Shown: positions 61,906 to 64,000 of the stretch, piece by piece
Position numbering within the stretch: the stretch's first letter is position 1
How the letters are laid out: each line of letters opens with the position of its first letter
From: Methyloligella solikamskensis
GTDB lineage: Bacteria; Pseudomonadota; Alphaproteobacteria; Rhizobiales; Methyloligellaceae
Reading direction: 5' to 3'
Length of the DNA: 64,000 nucleotides
Assembly: GCF_042676065.1 (NCBI RefSeq)
Contig: NZ_JBHTJO010000001.1
Coordinates: 558,001 to 622,000, forward strand
Translations under genes and position numbers: made by a program
The notes under the pieces: generated by a model
Database searches by the model: none
The model's input: only the letters and a program-made list of their open reading frames with translations
What the model was told of the DNA's origin: nothing

Positions 61906-62361
61906 ATGATTTCACGCTTCACTACCGCCGCGTTTGCGGCCTTCGCGATGCTCTGCCTGAGCGCCGGCGTCGCTTCTGCCGCCGACCACAAGGTCGAGAT
62001 GCTGAATGACGGCGGCGACGGCCAGTACATGGTCTTCAAGCCGGAGGTCCTGAAGGTCGAGGTGGGTGACACGATCACCTTCCACCCCGTGGATCCGGGC
62101 CATAACGCCCAGACCATGCCCGAGATCTGGCCCGAGGGTGCTGAGGACTTCAAAGGCGAGATCAGCGAGGAAGTCTCCTACACGGTCGAGAAGCCCGGCG
62201 TTTACGGCGTGAAATGCCTTCCCCACTACATGATGGGCATGATTATGCTGATCGTGGCCGGCGATCCGGAGAATGCGGATCAGGTCGAGAGCTTCGAGCC
62301 GCCGCAGATGGCCGCCGAGCGTTGGGAGAAGATCAAGGGCGAGTTCGAAGAGGCCAAGTAG
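61906..62361 (+). CDS. Pseudoazurin (type I copper protein)
   Basis: 151 residues, start after GGGAAGGAAACGG. Signal peptide to about residue 25; mature part DHKVEMLNDGG, VGDTITFHPVDPGHNAQTMP. Copper ligands: His66, Cys104, His107 and Met112 (KCLPHYMMGM). Pseudoazurin carries single electrons in the periplasm. Divergence from xoxF suggests it may accept electrons from the xox system or deliver to an oxidase. A strong terminator follows. Confidence 0.93.
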   Translation: MISRFTTAAFAAFAMLCLSAGVASAADHKVEMLNDGGDGQYMVFKPEVLKVEVGDTITFHPVDPGHNAQTMPEIWPEGAEDFKGEISEEVSYTVEKPGVYGVKCLPHYMMGMIMLIVAGDPENADQVESFEPPQMAAERWEKIKGEFEEAK

Positions 62362-62386
62362 GGCCGGCTTGCCAAGGAATTTTCGG

Positions 62387-62420
62387 AAGGGTCGGCGCGC
62401 TGCGCCGGCCCTTTCTTTTT
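62387..62420 (+). terminator. Intrinsic terminator after pseudoazurin
   Basis: AAGGGTCGGCGC and GCGCCGGCCCTT form a 12-bp stem with one G-T pair, followed by TCTTTTT. Confidence 0.9.
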
Positions 62421-62425
62421 GTCTG

Positions 62426-62746
62426 CTATTCGGCTGAGGCGAGCTTAAGCCCGATCAGCCCAATCACGATGAGGGCTGCGCTGCCGACGCGGAACGGGGT
62501 TAGGGTTTCGCCGAGGAAGATCGATCCGATCGCAAACGTGCCGACCGCGCCGATCCCCGTCCAGGCGATGTAGCTGGTGCCAAGCGGCAAGGACTTCATG
62601 GCGTAGGAGAGCAGGAAGATCGATGGCGGGATCGTCAGGACGACGATGACGCTGGGGATCAGCCGGGTGAAGCCGTGGGATTCCTTCATGGCCCATGCCC
62701 AGGCGATCTCGATCAACCCTGCTCCGATGAGTGCAAGCCACGCCAT
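62426..62746 (-). CDS. SMR-family exporter (SugE/Gdx type)
   Basis: 106 residues, four membrane helices, conserved Glu in GLIEIAWAWAMK (SMR E14 position). The second half GTSYIAWTGIGAVGTFAIG and GETLTP match the SugE subgroup, known as guanidinium/quaternary amine exporters. No guanidine riboswitch was recognised upstream. Confidence 0.88.
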   Translation of the reverse strand: MAWLALIGAGLIEIAWAWAMKESHGFTRLIPSVIVVLTIPPSIFLLSYAMKSLPLGTSYIAWTGIGAVGTFAIGSIFLGETLTPFRVGSAALIVIGLIGLKLASAE

Positions 62747-62848
62747 GGTCTTCGCCCCCTCTCAAGTTTCTTGAATTCGCTGGCGCAGAAGTGAACGAAA
62801 GCATCTGGCTTGGCAAGGCGTGGCGAAGGCGCAGGTTCGCCGACGGGC

Positions 62849-64000
62849 TTAGCCGAGCGCCTTCAAGGCACGGGCGAGCCGGCGCATGGCGGCTTCGGCC
62901 CGATGCGGGCTTAGCGCTGCGAAGCCGAGCAGCCAGCCGCTCTTTCGCGCGCCCGCCCTGCCGAAATAGAGCCGGGTCAAGGTCGGCAACTCGATATTCT
63001 GTGCCGCAGCCGCCTTCACGGTCTCCGCCTCGTCGAGCCCCTTGTTCAGATAGGCGGCGATATGCAGCCCGCCAGCCGGGTGCTGGGCTTGGGCGAACGG
63101 TGACAGATGCTTCTCGAACGCGGTGAGGAACGCATCGCGGCGGCCGCGATAGAGGTCGCGCATGCGCCGGATATGAGCAGTGAAATGGCCCTCGCTCATG
63201 AAGCGGGCCAGCACAGCCTGGGGGAGGGTGGCGGTATGTCCGTCGATCAGGGTGCGGGCCGCGACGAAGGCGGGCATCAGGCTTTCGGGCAGCACGAGAT
63301 AGGCGATGCGCAAGGACGGAAACAGCACCTTGGAGAAGGTGCCGAGATAGAGCACGCGGCCTGACGGATCGAGCCCCTGGATGGCGGAGATAGGGCGGCT
63401 ATCGTAGCGGAACTCGCTGTCGTAATCGTCCTCGATGATCCAGCTCCCGTTCTCGTTGGCCCAGTGGATGAGGGCCAGGCGCCGCTCCAGGCTGAGGGTG
63501 GCTCCGGTGGGATATTGGTGGGAGGGCGTGACGTAGACCGCTCTCGCGCCGGCGGCCTTTTCTCGGAGACGGTCTGTTTTGAGGCCCTCCTCATCGACGG
63601 AGACAGGGGCAAGCTTCAGCCCAACACCTTCGAAGCCGAGGCGGGCGCCATGGAAGCCGGGGTTTTCGAGGGCGACCGTATCGCCCGGCTCCAGGAGCAA
63701 AGTGGCGATCAGGCCGAGCGCCTGCTGAGAGCTGTTGAGGATGAGGATCTGTTCGGGGCGGCAGGTGACGCCGCGATGGGTGGCAAGGTAGCGGGCGATC
63801 TCGCTGCGGAGCTCCGGCAGTCCTTGAGCATCCGCGTAGAGAAGCCGCGGGGGGATGTCGCTCAGCACGCGATTGCTGAGCGTCTTCCATATCGCGGCGG
63901 GGAACTGATCCACGTCGGGAAGGATCACGAAGGGATGGGCATCGTTGTGATCGCGCACCCCGCCCGAGCGGGCGATCTCCTTGCCGCGCGCCGAAAGCGC
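62849..64000 (-). CDS. MocR-family regulator with aminotransferase domain, 5' end cut
   Basis: About 383 codons visible; the frame remains open to base 64000, so the N-terminal GntR helix-turn-helix lies outside. The aminotransferase-like part has HPFVILPDVDQFP, the PLP region ILILNSSQQAL, WIIEDDYDSEFRYD and the PLP Lys in GTFSKVLFPSLR. MocR/PdxR regulators use PLP to sense an amino compound. It is upstream of the SugE gene on the same strand by about 100 bases. Confidence 0.9.
   Translation of the reverse strand, partial: ALSARGKEIARSGGVRDHNDAHPFVILPDVDQFPAAIWKTLSNRVLSDIPPRLLYADAQGLPELRSEIARYLATHRGVTCRPEQILILNSSQQALGLIATLLLEPGDTVALENPGFHGARLGFEGVGLKLAPVSVDEEGLKTDRLREKAAGARAVYVTPSHQYPTGATLSLERRLALIHWANENGSWIIEDDYDSEFRYDSRPISAIQGLDPSGRVLYLGTFSKVLFPSLRIAYLVLPESLMPAFVAARTLIDGHTATLPQAVLARFMSEGHFTAHIRRMRDLYRGRRDAFLTAFEKHLSPFAQAQHPAGGLHIAAYLNKGLDEAETVKAAAAQNIELPTLTRLYFGRAGARKSGWLLGFAALSPHRAEAAMRRLARALKALG

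Noticed and set aside
62747..62848. Guanidine riboswitch before the SugE-type gene
   Set aside because: Only a 5-bp hairpin (TCAAG/CTTGA) is visible; none of the conserved guanidine-I elements were seen.

Overview
The window looks like the chromosome of a methylotrophic alphaproteobacterium, probably of the order Hyphomicrobiales. The reasons are a high-GC genome, an almost complete serine-cycle gene cluster, ethylmalonyl-CoA pathway genes (ccr, ecm, mcd), a lanthanide-type PQQ methanol dehydrogenase operon, a GSII glutamine synthetase with a divergent DUF2735 gene, and dispersed palindromic repeats of the kind seen in rhizobia and relatives. Assignment to a genus is not possible from the sequence alone.

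Layout. 1-3.5 kb: argininosuccinate lyase (cut by the window edge), a TlpA-like thioredoxin, a CAP-domain lipoprotein and a D-Ala-D-Ala carboxypeptidase. 3.8-17 kb: the serine cycle. Glycerate kinase is divergent from ftfL-sga-hprA-mtdA-fchA-mtkA-mtkB-(hairpin)-ppc-mclA, closed by a strong terminator. 17-20.4 kb: small proteins and the nitrogen locus (glnII with a sigma-54 promoter, divergent DUF2735 gene). 20.5-27.6 kb: a TIGR03032 protein, then an uncharacterised operon (HRI1-like protein, 2OG-Fe(II) oxygenase, NMT1/SsuA-type ABC transporter) followed by a LysR regulator. 28.4-31.2 kb: an accessory-looking patch with a MuF-domain toxin-like gene broken by a frameshift, a membrane-anchored partner and two small secreted proteins, ending at a tRNA-Leu. 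31.3-43.4 kb: PQQ sugar dehydrogenase, PHA synthase with a MaoC-Pta fusion and acetate kinase, DsbB, bacterioferritin/bfd and a hybrid histidine kinase. 43.4-57 kb: ethylmalonyl-CoA pathway genes (ecm, ccr, mcd) with cobalamin adenosyltransferase, etfBA and 3-hydroxybutyryl-CoA dehydrogenase. 57.2-62.4 kb: an orphan CuA-cytochrome c protein, a xoxF-xoxJ-xoxG operon and a divergent pseudoazurin. 62.4-64 kb: a SugE-type exporter and a partial MocR regulator.

The genes form a coherent C1 economy. XoxF oxidises methanol in the periplasm and passes electrons to XoxG and possibly to pseudoazurin or the CuA-cytochrome c protein. Formate enters through FtfL, FchA and MtdA to methylene-H4F. The serine cycle fixes C1 units, and PEP carboxylase, malate thiokinase and malyl-CoA lyase yield acetyl-CoA and glyoxylate. 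The ethylmalonyl-CoA pathway regenerates glyoxylate, using B12 supplied by the adenosyltransferase and electrons handled by ETF, while PhaC stores surplus carbon. The most unusual items are the MuF/colicin-M-like toxin-immunity candidate (28.4-30.0 kb), the orphan CuA-cytochrome c protein beside the xox genes, and a possible structured RNA with its own terminator upstream of ccr.
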